From positions 344,078,183 to 344,142,182 of the forward strand of contig NC_135497.1 of assembly GCF_052857255.1 (NCBI RefSeq): a DNA stretch of 64,000 nt. The letters are read 5' to 3'. The notes under the pieces are model-generated. The model had not been told where the DNA came from, did no database searches, and worked only from the letters and a program-made list of their open reading frames with translations. The position numbers and the translations under genes are program-made. The stretch is from Amblyomma americanum. Taxonomy: Eukaryota > Arthropoda > Arachnida > Ixodida > Ixodidae. Of this stretch, positions 11,401 through 23,617 are shown one piece after another (the stretch's first letter is position 1; the number at the start of each line of letters is the position of its first letter).

Positions 11401-11696
11401 GCTTGCATGAAATTGAAGTCAGTGTCAAATATTTCGTAATGAATTCTTAATTGCGCCAAAAACGTAAAATATATAATGAACTTATCGATGGTAGTTGGGA
11501 TGCAGTAGAATACCACAGTCAAATAGAATGCGTTTCAATTATAGCAAGCTCTTACCTGAGAGGGAGTGTGGTCGTTTCCTGGAAGGGCAGTTCTTCCCAG
11601 AATTCCGAGCGAATGTTGGGAGAATGCACACGAGGGAGCCAGCTCCGGTCGATGACGGCGCGTTGCAACTCATATTGAGCGCGATAGTAGGTGCCT
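11401..11696. other. Unassigned spacer between satellite and duplication
   Basis: About 300 bases with no match that I can see elsewhere in the window and no coding signal. Confidence 0.4.
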
Positions 11697-11880
11697 TTTT
11701 AAATTACTCGTAAAAGTTACGCCCCGGTGTGTCTGTACAGTGTCTGCCCTGCTGAGGTTAATTCCGTTGGCATTGTACGTGAAACAAAGACAACAGATAC
11801 GAATACGTGATGGTGCACACAGTTCTTGAAGAAAACTAAAAACGACTGCCCCAGTAGCTTTGGTAGTTGTATACATTCAG
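11697..11880 (-). pseudogene. LINE reverse transcriptase remnant at left edge of copy A
   Basis: Minus-strand reading gives FTYNANGINLSRADTVQTHR followed by GVTFTSNLK, resembling the block after the RT palm of CR1/jockey-type LINEs, where a conserved YLGVTF usually stands. The counterpart in copy B continues leftwards into a longer RT C-terminal fragment (43840-44610); here that continuation is missing, so the duplication boundary cuts through this LINE. Confidence 0.5.
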
Positions 11881-13179
11881 GGTAAAATAAATTACTGTGC
11901 TTATTACGACCGGCCCAACGAGAGAACTATTCCAAAATCGGCGTGCCCACTGTGGTGTCCCACTAAAGGGTAACCAAGCTCTAAGACAAGGCAGAGTGTT
12001 CTAGCCAAGGGAAACTAAGCCAGGGTTGTTTAGAGTCACATGAGCTAGTCTGCAGCATTTTTTCGTTCTCGAAGCTCATTCATTAGCAGAGACTTATAGG
12101 ATAACTTTTTCATTGTTCACTTCAGTTTGAATTAAGAAGTTGTAGGTCATCTTCAAGAAACGCTAGCTACAATGTTGTTCCCCAAAGTACTATTTACGCA
12201 ACTTTATTTACTGGCCTTGAAAGAAAGATGCCACGTGAAAGCTGCTGGCGTGTATCTCTCGCACAGTGCACACGCAAAGGCCTATCTGTTACAACCCTTC
12301 ATATAAAAGACACCTTTGTTTCCTTAGACGAACCTTCGGATGCTGAAGAAACACAGCGGTCACGTGCAAGCTTTTATATCGTGCGAGTTATGAATAAAGG
12401 CCGGTAAAAGAACTACTTGAGGTAAACGGCACCGTAGTGCAAACATTTTAGCCAGCCATATTTCAAAGAGATGAATAAGTTGTGAACTCTGATAATGATG
12501 ATGAAAAATTCTGTATGAACAGGTTGTTCTTTAAACCAATAATTAAATGTAAGCTATTTCACTTTTACAGAACAATTAAATCTGGTGATAGGAAAATACA
12601 CCAGACTAGGCAACGCTACTTTCAAAACTCATTAATTGGTTTCAATGAGCTAGGCACTTCAGTTTTAAAGCTTGATTTCCTTTATCTAGGGCACCCGGTA
12701 TATATGTTTTACCCTTTTTGCTTGAAGAAATTTGCTGCTAAGAACTTCATACGCACTCAAATATAGATGAAGGGATCCGGCTTCGCACAAACACAACAAA
12801 TCCAAGAGGAAGTGGGTGCGAAACCATTCTTTTTCCGCGGTGTGTGCCTACACATGAGAAAGAAAAGTGCCTGAGTGCAGACTTTAGAATCATCAATCGT
12901 TCCTGAAGGAAAGCAGAACGCAAACGCACGTGCGATTCGCTTTTGTATTCTAATCTTCGTCATGGGGCTTCCTCGAAGGAAGGTACTGGAAGCAATTAAG
13001 CACCGCCAGCAGGCGCGAGCAATTATATAATTGAAACAGGGCTGAGGTCATGGTACGGAAAAGGGGGAATGTTTAACAGACGCTCAGAAAATAAGAGAAC
13101 GAATTAAAGCATCAAACCCTCCGAGTAGGAGGAGTGGCAGGCCCAACTCTTGAGCGTATTAATTAACACTACGAGGTCG

Positions 13180-13972
13180 CTACGAGGTTTGTACACTTGT
13201 TTGGAAGTCACACCTCCCAGTTATTGGGATTCTTGAGCCATGGTACCTCCCGACGACTCAAAAGCCTTGAACAAGGAATAAAGCACCCGTTTATTCTTTG
13301 CCAGCAAGAATGCTCAAAGGTGCCCCACAGCCATTGCAGTAAAGGACTAAGAAAAGGATGCACACAAATTCACCCAACAGAGCCAGTAAGGTCGTAGCGA
13401 TTTGACGGAAAAAGAAGACGAGTCGGGGCGAAAGAAGGAGGGCACGAGGCACGGATAAGAGCAACCATGCGTATTAACGCGGGAAACGACGAGGGGATAG
13501 CTATGTTGCGTTTGATTTTTTTTTGTTAAGCGTCTGTCGTGATGACAGTTCTCAGGAGAAGGAGAGGAGAGGCTAGAAGTGAACAGCTATGTTCGCGTCG
13601 TTGCTCAACTCCACTAGAAGTGAACGGCGAGAGGTGTGTGAGGGCGTTTCGCTAAATGTTGCTACTCCAGGTTTGCGCAAGGGAGACCCAGCTTTTCTGC
13701 AGCATCGGTGGGGATAAACACGTGCAATAGAGGTTGTAGAGAAGAATGGCCACGAGGGAACATGTGTTCTACAATTATCACATCCCAACAATCTTATAAC
13801 AGACTATTGCTCTCTCTCCCTGAAGGCTGAAGTGGACGACGTTTGCTGCCCACACGCATCCGAACTGACAGAGATCAGTCGAAAGAGGTTGTCTAGGTTT
13901 GGCAGGGTATGGCTGTCGGAGTGCAGGATTCCAGCAGACAATGAGTTAGGCCGTGTCGTAGGCGTTGACCGT
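13180..13972 (+). other. Conserved segment with degenerate reading frame, unidentified
   Basis: On the plus strand a frame with GHEGTCVLQLSHPNN, then VDDVCCPHASELTEISRKRL and DNELGRVVGVDR can be followed to the LTR insertion at 13973. Copy B (46174-46905, resuming at 53177) keeps much of the same wording (GHEGTSFLQLPYPNN; DNELGRVVGVDR) but with a one-base shift between. I do not recognise the protein. It may be an exon relic or an internal part of another element. Confidence 0.3.
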
Positions 13973-14975
13973 TGTAGTGGTCGATGAGCCAGCATCAGGC
14001 GTGTGGGACGGTGGGGAAAAAGAAAACAAGAACGGCATTGCTTCGACATATTTGCCTATGTGGGAAGGGTGGCCGGTGACAGGCATCATCTTGTGAACGG
14101 TTGTCAACAGTTTGTCAAAAGCCAGGGCCGTTGCCCTTATGCCTGTAAACAGAACAGCCCCCCTTTACCGGCCACATTCCTTTCTATGAAACCGCTGGCA
14201 GCAGCGCGGCTCAAAAAAGAGCTCTCCCCCTTCCCTTCCTTGGGGAGACTGTATCAGGGTGCCTTTCCGACTCGTTGGAATGTCTCAAGGATAGGAATCG
14301 CACGCAGGGTCACAGCTCGTTTCTTTAAGGAGGCGCCAGATTGGCACCTGCGGAAAGGAACTCAGCTTCAGTCTAGTTTTTTGTTTGTTTTTGTTTGTTT
14401 TACCTTAAAAGAGGGTATTGCATTCACTATGAACGTTTTAGGGTGGGATGCGCGATTCAGTGAGCGAATCGATTGTGCGGAGATCTCTCTGTGCATCGCA
14501 TTTTGTAAATAATTTGATCACTTTATGGGCTTTGTGTTTTGGGGAAGCGTGTTAGTATGGTCAAAGTTTAAGGGAGCAGCAAGTAGCAAGCCACGAATCG
14601 TGTTGATGCTGGCTGCTATTGGATGCCTTTTAAAAGCGAGAGGGACTCCCAAATGTTTAAAACCGGGCCCGAAAGATTATTCCGTGCTTCTGGGCTAGGT
14701 TTAGATGCTCTGCATTTTCGGCTATGCCGAGAAGGTAAAATTTCCCTGTTAGCCAGCTCTATCTTGTTTGCCACTCTGTTTAAATATGCTGTTCTTGTAA
14801 AAATAGTTTATTAAACAGTAAGATCATTTTCTCGTCAACTCCCGCCGCCACAAGTCGTCGTTATCCCGTCACTAAAGGAGCACCTTAAGTGCGACTAGCC
14901 TTCCCTTCACGAAACCGTCTCGGATGGCAAACCCCTGGTGCAAGGAAAAGCACCCTAGCAATAATAAACTTTACT
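13973..14975 (+). repeat. Solo LTR (copy A)
   Basis: A single 1003-bp unit starting TGTAGTGG and ending TTTACT, flanked on both sides by ACCGT (13968-13972 and 14976-14980). It matches both LTRs of the two-LTR element in copy B (53247-54232 and 56246-57254), which has the same flanks. Homologous recombination between the two LTRs would leave exactly this. A 169-aa open frame across it (14003-14512) is not coding, since the other LTRs do not keep it. Confidence 0.9.
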
Positions 14976-16589
14976 ACCGTATTTATCACAGGCACAGGCG
15001 ATTTTGTGCGTGCTTAGGGGGTCATCGGGTTCCTCGTTGCCGTAGAGAAAAACTAAGACAGGTTGAAGATAGCATCCAATATGTGGTCGTCTACTGCAGA
15101 TAAAGTAAGAAAAGGATAATCTCTGCAAAATGGAAGGGCTTCAACGAGTGCTCTGCTCTCGGTACACATTGAGGTTTTTAATAACGCATGGACGCATTTA
15201 ACGTTTACCTTTGCGGAGTTTACGAAGAGACGAAATAGGCGGTAGAATAGTGCACTTCACCTCTGTCACGTGCGGAATTTCAGTTAGGAAAAAGTAACAA
15301 GCTTCGACTGAAGCTTTGCGTACCACTTAATTTTATAGGCTAATCATTTGAGTTAAGCATTCGAAGCTTTATTTAAACAATTGCTTCTAAAATTTTTAGG
15401 TCAGCCTATATGACATACGCTTACCTCAATAAAAAACCATCTTCTCAGAGATTATGCGGCCTGCGTGGACGTTGTCGAGATTCGTCAGATCGATCGAGTA
15501 CAAAAAAGAAATAACAAAATTCCACGACCTGCACCATCTATGGTACAACGGGCTCACGTTGTAAGAGAAGACCAGTTTCGCTTAGCTAGTAGCAGATATT
15601 GTCCGTGAAGTGAATGTTTATAGTCCACTTCTTATAATCATATTCGTGGTTCCACCGCAGGCTCACCTCCCTGAGGAGCCGTTTCATAATAGTAGCCGTA
15701 GCTGGCACGTCCACAACAAGTGCGACAGTGAGGGCACTTGACAGTTGCTGGCAGATATTTTTCACGTCACTGATGACTGATAGATGCGGGCAGAGCCGCC
15801 CCTGCCCGAATCCGGCGCACGGAATCCTCCTCCTGTCAAGTAAGAAAGACTACGGGGCATAGGGTACGAACACGGAGGAATTAGAGCACGTGTTCGCTGG
15901 CGCAGAATTAATTTGTGAATCGGAAACATGCGACAGAAGCGAATCTGGGAGAAGAGGGGAAGGTGGCGGGTCATCTGATCTGTCAAGGTGTGCCATAGCA
16001 TCCGCTTGAATGTTACGTGTACCCTGAGCATGGCCGCGAATCCAGTGTATGCGCAGAGGAGATGGGCGCTTTGCGCACAGCCGATGAATTGATTGTGTAA
16101 TCTGGAATGTGCGTGGAACAGCCTTAAGCTGTTTAAGGGCGGCTAGGGAGTTGGTTTAAAGATGAATTGTATTGAATGCGGGAAAGAGTGGAAGAGAAGA
16201 CATAAAGCGTGGAGACAAGGGTGTGCTACAAACTGTCTTTTGATCACCATTAAATCCTTCATCTTAAGAGGAAACGTCCCGCTGCATCAATCAAGCGGCC
16301 AAGAGCCCCTTCTGTCATGAGCCGCCCGCTGAACTGAAGATGGCTGTGCAGCAAAAAGCCGGCATTTTCAAAGTTAATGCCCACATTACAACCATGGGCA
16401 GCCAGCCATCCCGCGTTAGAGGGGGCTGCCTTCTCTCCTCCTTGGCTTTAAGAAGCTTCTTCAGTACAGCAAGTATTTCATCTCTGGCTGTCTTGATTCC
16501 TTTTAGTGCTAAAGCACAACTAAAGCATAGAATCTAACCTGCTCGCCAAGTTTGTGTGAAGCTTGACCTTGAGGGTGACCTTGGCCAAA

Positions 16590-16705
16590 CCAGAAATAAA
16601 ATATTGCCGCGACTGAGATTCGAACTCGCGTCACAGCGAGCAGATCAGCTTTGCTGGCCACTGCAGGAGAGCCCTATGCTCTCGCCGCAGCGGATCACGT
16701 CTCGC
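16590..16705 (-). repeat. tRNA-like SINE piece (copy A)
   Basis: On the minus strand GAGTTCGAATCTC is a good RNA polymerase III box B, preceded by a box A-like TGGCCAGCAAAGCTG and followed by a tail with AATATTTTATTTCTG. The same unit is at 59020-59125 in copy B, so it predates the duplication. A tRNA-derived SINE head is the simplest reading; it is too diverged to be a working tRNA. Confidence 0.45.
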
Positions 16706-16924
16706 TATGGAGTATTTCTTATATTTTTTTTTTGTAATAAGTATTGGAAGCAGTTTTTTTTTTGTTTGTAATGCACTGTTTCCTGAAGGGAACCAAAGGA
16801 AAGGAATAAAACGGGACACGTTTCGAACTTTTTAACAAAGCGATATAGTGTTAACAATATTAAAGTCTGGAGACATCTGATAGCCATACACGTCCTTTTT
16901 ATTAAACTACGGTCCGTATTCGGA

Positions 16925-17220
16925 TTGGCGATATTTTCACACATAATTAAACGTTCCCGAACGATCTATTCCAAAATAGCGCCTTCACCCAGGCAGCCAG
17001 CAGAAGAAGGGCCCCGAACCTTGTAAGGCCTGCGTAGAAAAAAATTCAGAACCGCATGAGACGAACTCCACGATTCGAATTACAAGGGTAGCATAGAGGC
17101 GTGCGCCGTGTCGGTTTGGAACGGCGGCGGCGTGTTGGTCGTCTCTAGTCGGCATCGGCGGCACCGGCGCCTGGTAATAATCGGCGGCGTCGCAAGGCCA
17201 TTTTTTACGGCAGCGGTGGC
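16925..17220. repeat. Dispersed repeat with GC-rich trinucleotide tract (copy A)
   Basis: Contains CCAAAATAGCGCCTTCACC and, from about 17110, a CGGCGG-rich run. Pairs with 59965-60250 in copy B and is distantly like 34660-34850 and 35755-35940. No coding signal. Confidence 0.4.
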
Positions 17221-18237
17221 GCCAGCGGCGAGGAAAGCTAACCTATTAATTTAAAAAGCATTTTTGCAACAGCCTTTTTTGCTAAACTGGTTGAAATTTT
17301 AGGGCTTTTCTTACTAAGAGCTCAGAACACAGAATGCAGAGGGGTTGAAGGGTGCGAGAAATGCAAAATGATCTGTAAATGTTTTGTTTTTAGGCGCCAT
17401 ATTTAAGAAAAATTAGGCATATCTCACAAGCGCATATATTGATTGTGTTTATATATTTTTTGCTCACAAACACTCACAACCTTTTTTATTTTCTACGTCG
17501 TAGTGGCAACTTTTTTTTGCTATCCTTCGTTTATAGAGGTATTTTTACGTTGCGTAGAGTCAGTGAATTTCTCTAGAATTGTTAAGCCTACACCGACGCA
17601 CGTGACACTCGATATGTTAATCGTACTTCCGCTTGTTCACAATGAGATTGCGTTTATGCATTCTTTTCTTTACTTAAAAATAGACAGACCTCTCTTATAA
17701 CCAACTTTTGCATGGTTCAACCCTTTTCCTGCCAACCAATCAGTAGATGTTATAACACAAACATTTCCGTCTGAACCGTTTGTGCAATCACTTGCTCTCA
17801 ATAATAATTACCATTTGTTTAAAGTAACTGTCCTTATGAGGGCCTTTTCCCGAAATAAAAAAAGAAATAAAAACCTTCTTTTTTGCAGAAGGTGAACATT
17901 TTCGTAGCTGAGATATGTTACGATGCGTTTATGCCGTTTTCTTAATTATCGCCTATTCCACCCGCAGCCACAGTGCCCGCGACCTTCAAGTCGTGATTCC
18001 GACGTTCCCAAACCATTGTTTCTACTCATTGCGCCAAGTTGGGCTTTTGAAGAAGTTTCGGAACGCCACGTTGTGTTGTCTAGTGACAATACGCATGCGT
18101 AGACACGCGGAAAGCAGAGTTGCTTTTGTTTATTTTCTATTTTTTCTTTGCGACACACTTGACGTGATGATTTCTTGACATGATTATATGCCTTAGGGAA
18201 AAGAATTAAACAAGAGAAAACCAAATCTCAAACGCAG

Positions 18238-19150
18238 CTAGACTTGAGGGGAAACCAGAATGCAAAATCCAGAACCGCATTGAACGGAGCGCTGTCAGCT
18301 CCATCATCCATCATCATGTATCTGAAACGTGCAAGAAAATGTTTTATGGGTTACGCTCTCTAATTAAAGCCGGAAGCTATTCCCGAATCTAAGCTTTATT
18401 ATCCCTTTTCTTCGCATTCATCCACAGCCACTTAAACTACGGTATCTCATCTTGGGGTTACACCTATTATATTCATCTCTGGCCTTTAATGAAACTGCAA
18501 AAGCGAACCATGCCCATCGTAACCTATACCCCTCAAATGTCACCCTCACGCATTTTGTTCATTGAGTTAAGCGTTTTACCTATATCGGCCCTTTATTTTT
18601 ACAACATTACTATCCTATTATTTAAGTCTTCATCATCAGTTCCCCCTAAGCATATTTTCTTTCGGCACGATCATAAGCATCATCGTCAAACGTTTTGCGC
18701 TGCATAACTTTTTACTACCTAAGGTCAGAACTAACTACGGGAAACAATGCCTCTATTTTTCATCCATATCATTTTAGAATTCTAGAACTTAGACATAAAA
18801 CAAACTAATACGATTTCTTTGTTCGAGGTCAAATTAAAGCTTTTCCTTCTTAATGTGCGATTTTTTCTTCTTTTTTTGTTATTGATCCTATGTATCGCAG
18901 CATCTGTCAGTGTTTACTCTACGTTCTCCTGCATAATATTGTTTCTATTTAAATTTTTCTGTACTCAGATTATGCATCTATCTATTGATTCACTGCGTCG
19001 CTAAATAATGTGTTCTTTATTTTCAACTTTTTCGCTTACTGAAATTCATTGTCATGGCCAGTCCCACCTGCGATCTTGCATCATTGGGCCTCCCGCTGTA
19101 TACGCATGTAACATTTATTGGATTCATTAATAAACTTTCAAATTCAACTT
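18238..19150 (+). pseudogene. CR1/L2-like LINE 3' end: RT C-terminus and 3' UTR (copy A)
   Basis: The plus strand reads HSHLNYGISSWGYTYYI, then LMKLQKRTMPIVTYTPQMSP and VLPISALYFYNITILLFKSS (18430-18640), then FLLPKVRTNYGKQCL: the C-terminal thumb region after the RT palm in CR1/L2-type LINEs. A 3' UTR follows, ending near 19145 in AATAAACTTTCAAATTCAAC, a short degenerate repeat typical of such 3' ends. The 5' part of RT is missing: the recognisable sequence starts at about 18238. Pairs with 60838-61745 in copy B, so it was in place before the duplication. Frameshifted; inactive. Confidence 0.8.
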
Positions 19151-19387
19151 CAGCTCCACAGTAAAACATATAAGCTCCATTAAATCTCATTTCGCGTGTT
19201 CAACAGTCAAGTGCAGACCTTTTGACCTGAGTGCTTCCAACTCTTATATACAGATGCTGCCAACAAATAGAACGCCGCCTTAGCAATATGTTTGCCTTAA
19301 TTACGCCCTGCATTGTTTGAGCTTTTAAATGCAGCGCAAGCTGCGATATTTTGCGCATCTACACACTGTTCACATACCACCACACTA

Positions 19388-19621
19388 ACACGCTTTTGTT
19401 CGTGGTTTATAGGGTTTAACGTTCCAAAGCGACGCAGGCTATGAGTGGAAGGGTCCGGATAACTTCAACCACCTTCGGATTTATATCAGGTGCTCACATC
19501 GCACGCTACACGGGAGCCTCTTGCATTTCGCCTCTATCCAAACGCGAGCACAGCGGCCCGCATCGAACCCGCCTATTTCGGGTCCGCAGCCGAGCACAAC
19601 CACTGAGCCGCCGCGCGTCTG
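19388..19621 (-). repeat. tRNA-derived SINE (copy A)
   Basis: Same family as 37839-38079. On the minus strand the tRNA-like head lies at the right end (box B GGTTCGATGCGGG near 19555-19567), with the conserved body TTTAACGTTCCAAAGCGACG at the left. CCACACTA occurs on both sides (19380-19387 and about 19622-19629), a possible target duplication. Also present in copy B (61995-62230), so inserted before the duplication. Confidence 0.75.
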
Positions 19622-20219
19622 CCACACTAGCGTATGACAACACACTAAAAGAACATGACGAGGACGCACACCACGCTGGAATCAAGGCAGATGTGATCCT
19701 ATGAAGCTGAGAGCATAAACCAGAGTCGAGCCAGAAGCACAACAAAGCTTTCTGCGGCATGCGGAGTTGAACATGTGAAGCGATGCATGTATATGGGGCT
19801 AAAAAATTTTTACACATATTTCATACTTCTCGGCCCATCACTAAGGGTGAAGGGCTAACACCTGCCTAGTGCTATATCTTTCTTTGCTCCCGCATTTGCT
19901 TTCAAAAAACAAAACGCGGCAGGAATTGGTAAAAACGGCCGCAGTACATAAGAGCGACGGGTGGGCATTAGCCAGGAAGCCAGGATCAGAACGACGTCCA
20001 AATAACACCATCCACTGGTCAAAAATTAGCAACCAAACCAACAACTATTGAAACAGAAAGGTTGAAAGGATAATTCGGTTTGGTAAAATATTCACCATTT
20101 GTAAACATGTAATACTTAAAATGACATCTAAACAGTGGGTAAGATCACTATCTACATACTAACCTGTCAAACCCACTCCCTTAAGTACAAACAAAAAGAA
20201 CTTATCGTATTTACCGTCG

Positions 20220-20745
20220 GCTGTTCACTCTAAGAGAACACAAGCACAGTACTCGAAATCTCAGTGACACTACTACTCTGTGGAACCGCCTGGTCAACCT
20301 CGGCGTGCAATGCAGCACACGCATGTGGCGCGTCTGCAACTGTTATCAAATTGTTAGCAACCCACTCGGGAGGGTGGGCAGCAAAGCTGCGCATACGGCG
20401 AAAGGTTTTCAAGTGTTCCCTCTTGCAATCCATGCAATCGTGAGGTAGTCATTGTCAAGAGAAGCGTGCAGGCGCCTACGAGATGCCACTCACGGCGGAG
20501 GACGGGGAAAAGCAGCCGAGATCAGCGTGTGCCGTGTCCCGTGTGTGCTTTCCGCCCCGTTCTTCCGGTCGGAGCACGGCCAGAACCTTGGTGGTGGTGG
20601 CAGCAGAGGCGTTGCGCGGAGCAGACAATAACGCTTCCCACCGAGGAGTATACACGGCAAGCCCAAGGCAGAGGTCCCTCTCTGCTTTCGCCAGTGAGCG
20701 CATCCTGTGGCGCTGGCTGCGGCAGATACGTTAATAGACGATGTG
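20220..20745 (-). other. GC-rich segment conserved between duplicate copies, unidentified
   Basis: Minus-strand frames MRSLAKAERDLCLGLAVYTP (20476-20703) and WVANNLITVADAPHACAALH (20230-20433) are both retained in copy B (63078-63326 and 62784-63035) with mostly conservative changes, although the DNA around has drifted more. I do not recognise the protein. It could be a captured exon pair, a GC-rich promoter region or part of an unknown element. Confidence 0.35.
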
Positions 20746-21522
20746 TACTGAAGCATTTTCGAAGACAAAAGGAAGGAAATTTTCTTATACCTGACAGTAT
20801 TGTGCCAAAAATAGAACATTAGTTATTAATTACACGGCAGAAAAAATGCGTCCATGCAACCATACTTTTATTCGTGAGATATAGAATTGTGAACAAAACA
20901 TCAGAGCAAGAACCGGAGAGAGTGCTAAAACGGTTCTAATTCAATATTCAAGGCGCTAGCTCCAGCCAGTGGACTACGATATGCATGAAGCATTAAACGT
21001 GGAGGTAAAACAGACGACAGTGCCAATTTGTCATTCCGGCAGTAGCAGAAAAAAATACTGTACCCTCTATCAAAATGTGGGCACACATAGGCGCATCTGA
21101 ATGAGTCGACACATGCTCTCTCTTCAAGCATTGCAAAAGTGCTAAGGGTCGCTGGTGGGCGCCGACAGCAGTGAGTGGATTTTCTCGCGGCGACAAGTGT
21201 AATAAAGTCCAAGGCGCACCCGCATACGATAATTAACTGTTCAGAAGACGTCTCTATGAAACTGGTACGCAAATTCAGGTACGTTCTACTTAATATTAAG
21301 TACATCACATTGAACAGGTTAAACACCAAAATATCTCTTTGCGCTGGAGATTTGCCTTCGTTGCTAAAGACGTGCGCCTTATGGCTGCCGCTAGCGAGGT
21401 TTGAAAAATCTTGGGCAGGCAATTGACGTGTCAACAACACCTACTCCAGTTTCATATTTGAACCTCAACGGCCGCTAGGCACCTTCACAGATGCATCGGA
21501 GGTTGATATTTTTTTCAAAATA

Positions 21523-21920
21523 CAGGATGTCCCACCTAACAATTAGCAAGGATTTCTGACATGCACCGCCATAAACGATTGAAACAAAATTAGTGCCTTT
21601 TGCAGTAACTTGGCCTAATTTTCACTGATTTTTTCAGTGTCTAAAGAATGTAATACCAAATCGAGTGTCGAAGTTATCTTCAGCTAGTTTCAGTAACAAC
21701 ATATCAATAGAGAAGTTGAAGACCCGTAGAAAATAAATGGCTGGAAAATTTCCAGCAAGGTGTGCTTTACTTATAGATCTATTTTTACTCGATTTACAAA
21801 AAACACCCGCAAGATAGAAAACCTCCCCCGCTGGGCTACTGCACGCGTTTTATAATGCGGCAGGGATTGTTGCTGCAGCTCGCAAAGCGAAAGACGCCTT
21901 TATGAAGGCTGTAAGCTGTG
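21523..21920 (+). repeat. Possible DNA-transposon or MITE fragment
   Basis: Starts with ACAGGATGTCCCACCTAAC, a type of terminus I associate with abundant short repeats in tick genomes, and contains a CCTCCCCCGCTGGGCTACTG block near 21820. The opposite terminal repeat is not visible. Family assignment is from memory only. Confidence 0.3.
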
Positions 21921-21924
21921 AACT

Positions 21925-23610
21925 GAACAAACTAGCCAGAAAATGATGATAGCAATTGTGCTCGTGCAGAAGCTTTTTATGGGGAATGTTAGTTTTGGCC
22001 TTAGTTTGTGCGTTTGTTTGTGCGTTCATGCATGTGCGTGTAGTGCGCGTTCTTTTGTGTTATAATCCGCGGAGCGCAGCTTTTATAAGAACACTTTCGC
22101 AGAACCCACGTCTAGTTGAAGCGTGGCGCACATTTATCGCCGCCGCTAGCGCTTAGTGCCCCAAAGTGATGCGTAAGGTCTTTTCACATGTTGCGACTTT
22201 CACGTCCCGACGCTGCGAGTTTAATTGGTCTGCGACAGGAGAGAGAGAGCACCGGTATAGCCGCAGGCGTCTTCTGAATGGTTTCCGTTTGGTTGGATTT
22301 CAATCGCAGCGTCGGTGCGCTCTTCTCCGACTGACCAATGGGGAGCGCGGAGGCGGTGTGCGAAGTGGAGTACGACGGGAGCTGTCGCCGTAGCAGAAGC
22401 AAAACTGCTTATTCTTATCAAATCATGCGAATATTGCCTTGCACCTAAAATTCCGCCCATCACAACAACATCAACACATTCTGTGTAGGACCAGTCATGT
22501 TTAATGATGAGTTGTCTATGCAAACTTCAATTACTGATTGCGCCAAATATTTTTCTTTTTGTCGCAGCATGTGTAACGGCACTTATGGCAGCTTCTCGCG
22601 CATCTGTCTGCCACTGTAAGCTCCAAGGCTCGTAGACGCCAGCGCTTCTTGAGAAAATGAATTTATTGCTTTCAGAAAGCATAGGACCGCTGCGGTACCG
22701 TGGTACTGTGAACCTAATCGCGGGAACTCCAAGAGAATATTTTATGAAGCCCGTAAAACGGTCACAAACATCGCATCGTGTTGTAAACATTCAGTACATT
22801 TGTTCTGCAAGGTTGATTTAGCTTTCCTACTGACACTTGGCTCCAGAGACCAAGAGTTAAGCACCGTCATTTATCAAATAGATACACAAAGTAACAAACA
22901 CTTGACCCATGCCTAAGAAACTCCCAATACCAGGCAGCTAGTTTTCCTGCGGTGATCACGCTCTGCGCTGCTTAAAACTTTGGTTAATCTTAGGTTGAAA
23001 GCCCGGTATTTGCGAAATCTTCTGTTAAGCTTGCGTTTCCTTCCATTCTGTCTCAAGCGAACCGTCTTAACAATACCAGTGGGAATGCATACGTGCGAAA
23101 AGTGTCAGAAAGGACAACTTCCAGCTCAGGTTCGATGCAATACAGCTGCCTTCATTCCCTTAGAAAGAACGGCAAGCATTGGCTAGACAGACAGGCTGTC
23201 AAGACGTGGAGCACTACCCTTCAGAAAATCAGAGTACAGATCACGGGTAGCGCTAGCTTCGTTGCCAGAAATGTGCATTATTTGAGCCGCTTCCGACAAG
23301 TAGGTGTACGTAAAAACACAAGCGAAAGCACGCAAATGGCGTGCCAAGAACAATAGGTATCTGATTTAAAATTTTGCGGCACATGCAAAAATCTAAGCCT
23401 GAGTTACATTTTTTAGTACGGACACTGGAAAACGAGAGCGTTCGCACAAAGGTTTTGTTAGCTTCCCATAACTATTACTAATCCCTGACTGTTATACTAG
23501 ACACGCGGAGTGCAGACTTACAAAAAGACGATTTCCAAGTTAGATATAAGAAGCTGTAAAAGTGCTGTTACCAAGATATCAAAACAAATCCAGGAATTTC
23601 GCGGGGCTGG
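21925..23610. other. Unassigned interval
   Basis: No recognised domain. The open frames here (up to 100 aa) show no family resemblance and overlap on both strands. Confidence 0.4.
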
Positions 23611-23617
23611 CGTCCCT

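Larger units (their letters stand above)
11697..21430 (+). repeat. Large direct duplication, copy A
   Basis: Matches copy B (44474-64000) in the same order and orientation. Paired blocks read by eye: 11697-13180 with 44474-45945; 13182-13906 with 46174-46905; 13903-13972 with 53177-53246; 14976-16700 with 57255-59130; 16725-17220 with 59760-60250; 17515-17730 with 60280-60500; 18238-21420 with 60838-64000. Segments 17220-17510 and 17730-18235 have no obvious counterpart in B. Identity is high but with many substitutions and indels. The left end falls inside a LINE remnant; the right end is at or beyond about 21420. Confidence 0.9.

Noticed and set aside
14003..14512. 169-aa open frame on the plus strand
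   Set aside because: It lies inside the solo LTR and is not kept in the two matching LTRs of copy B.
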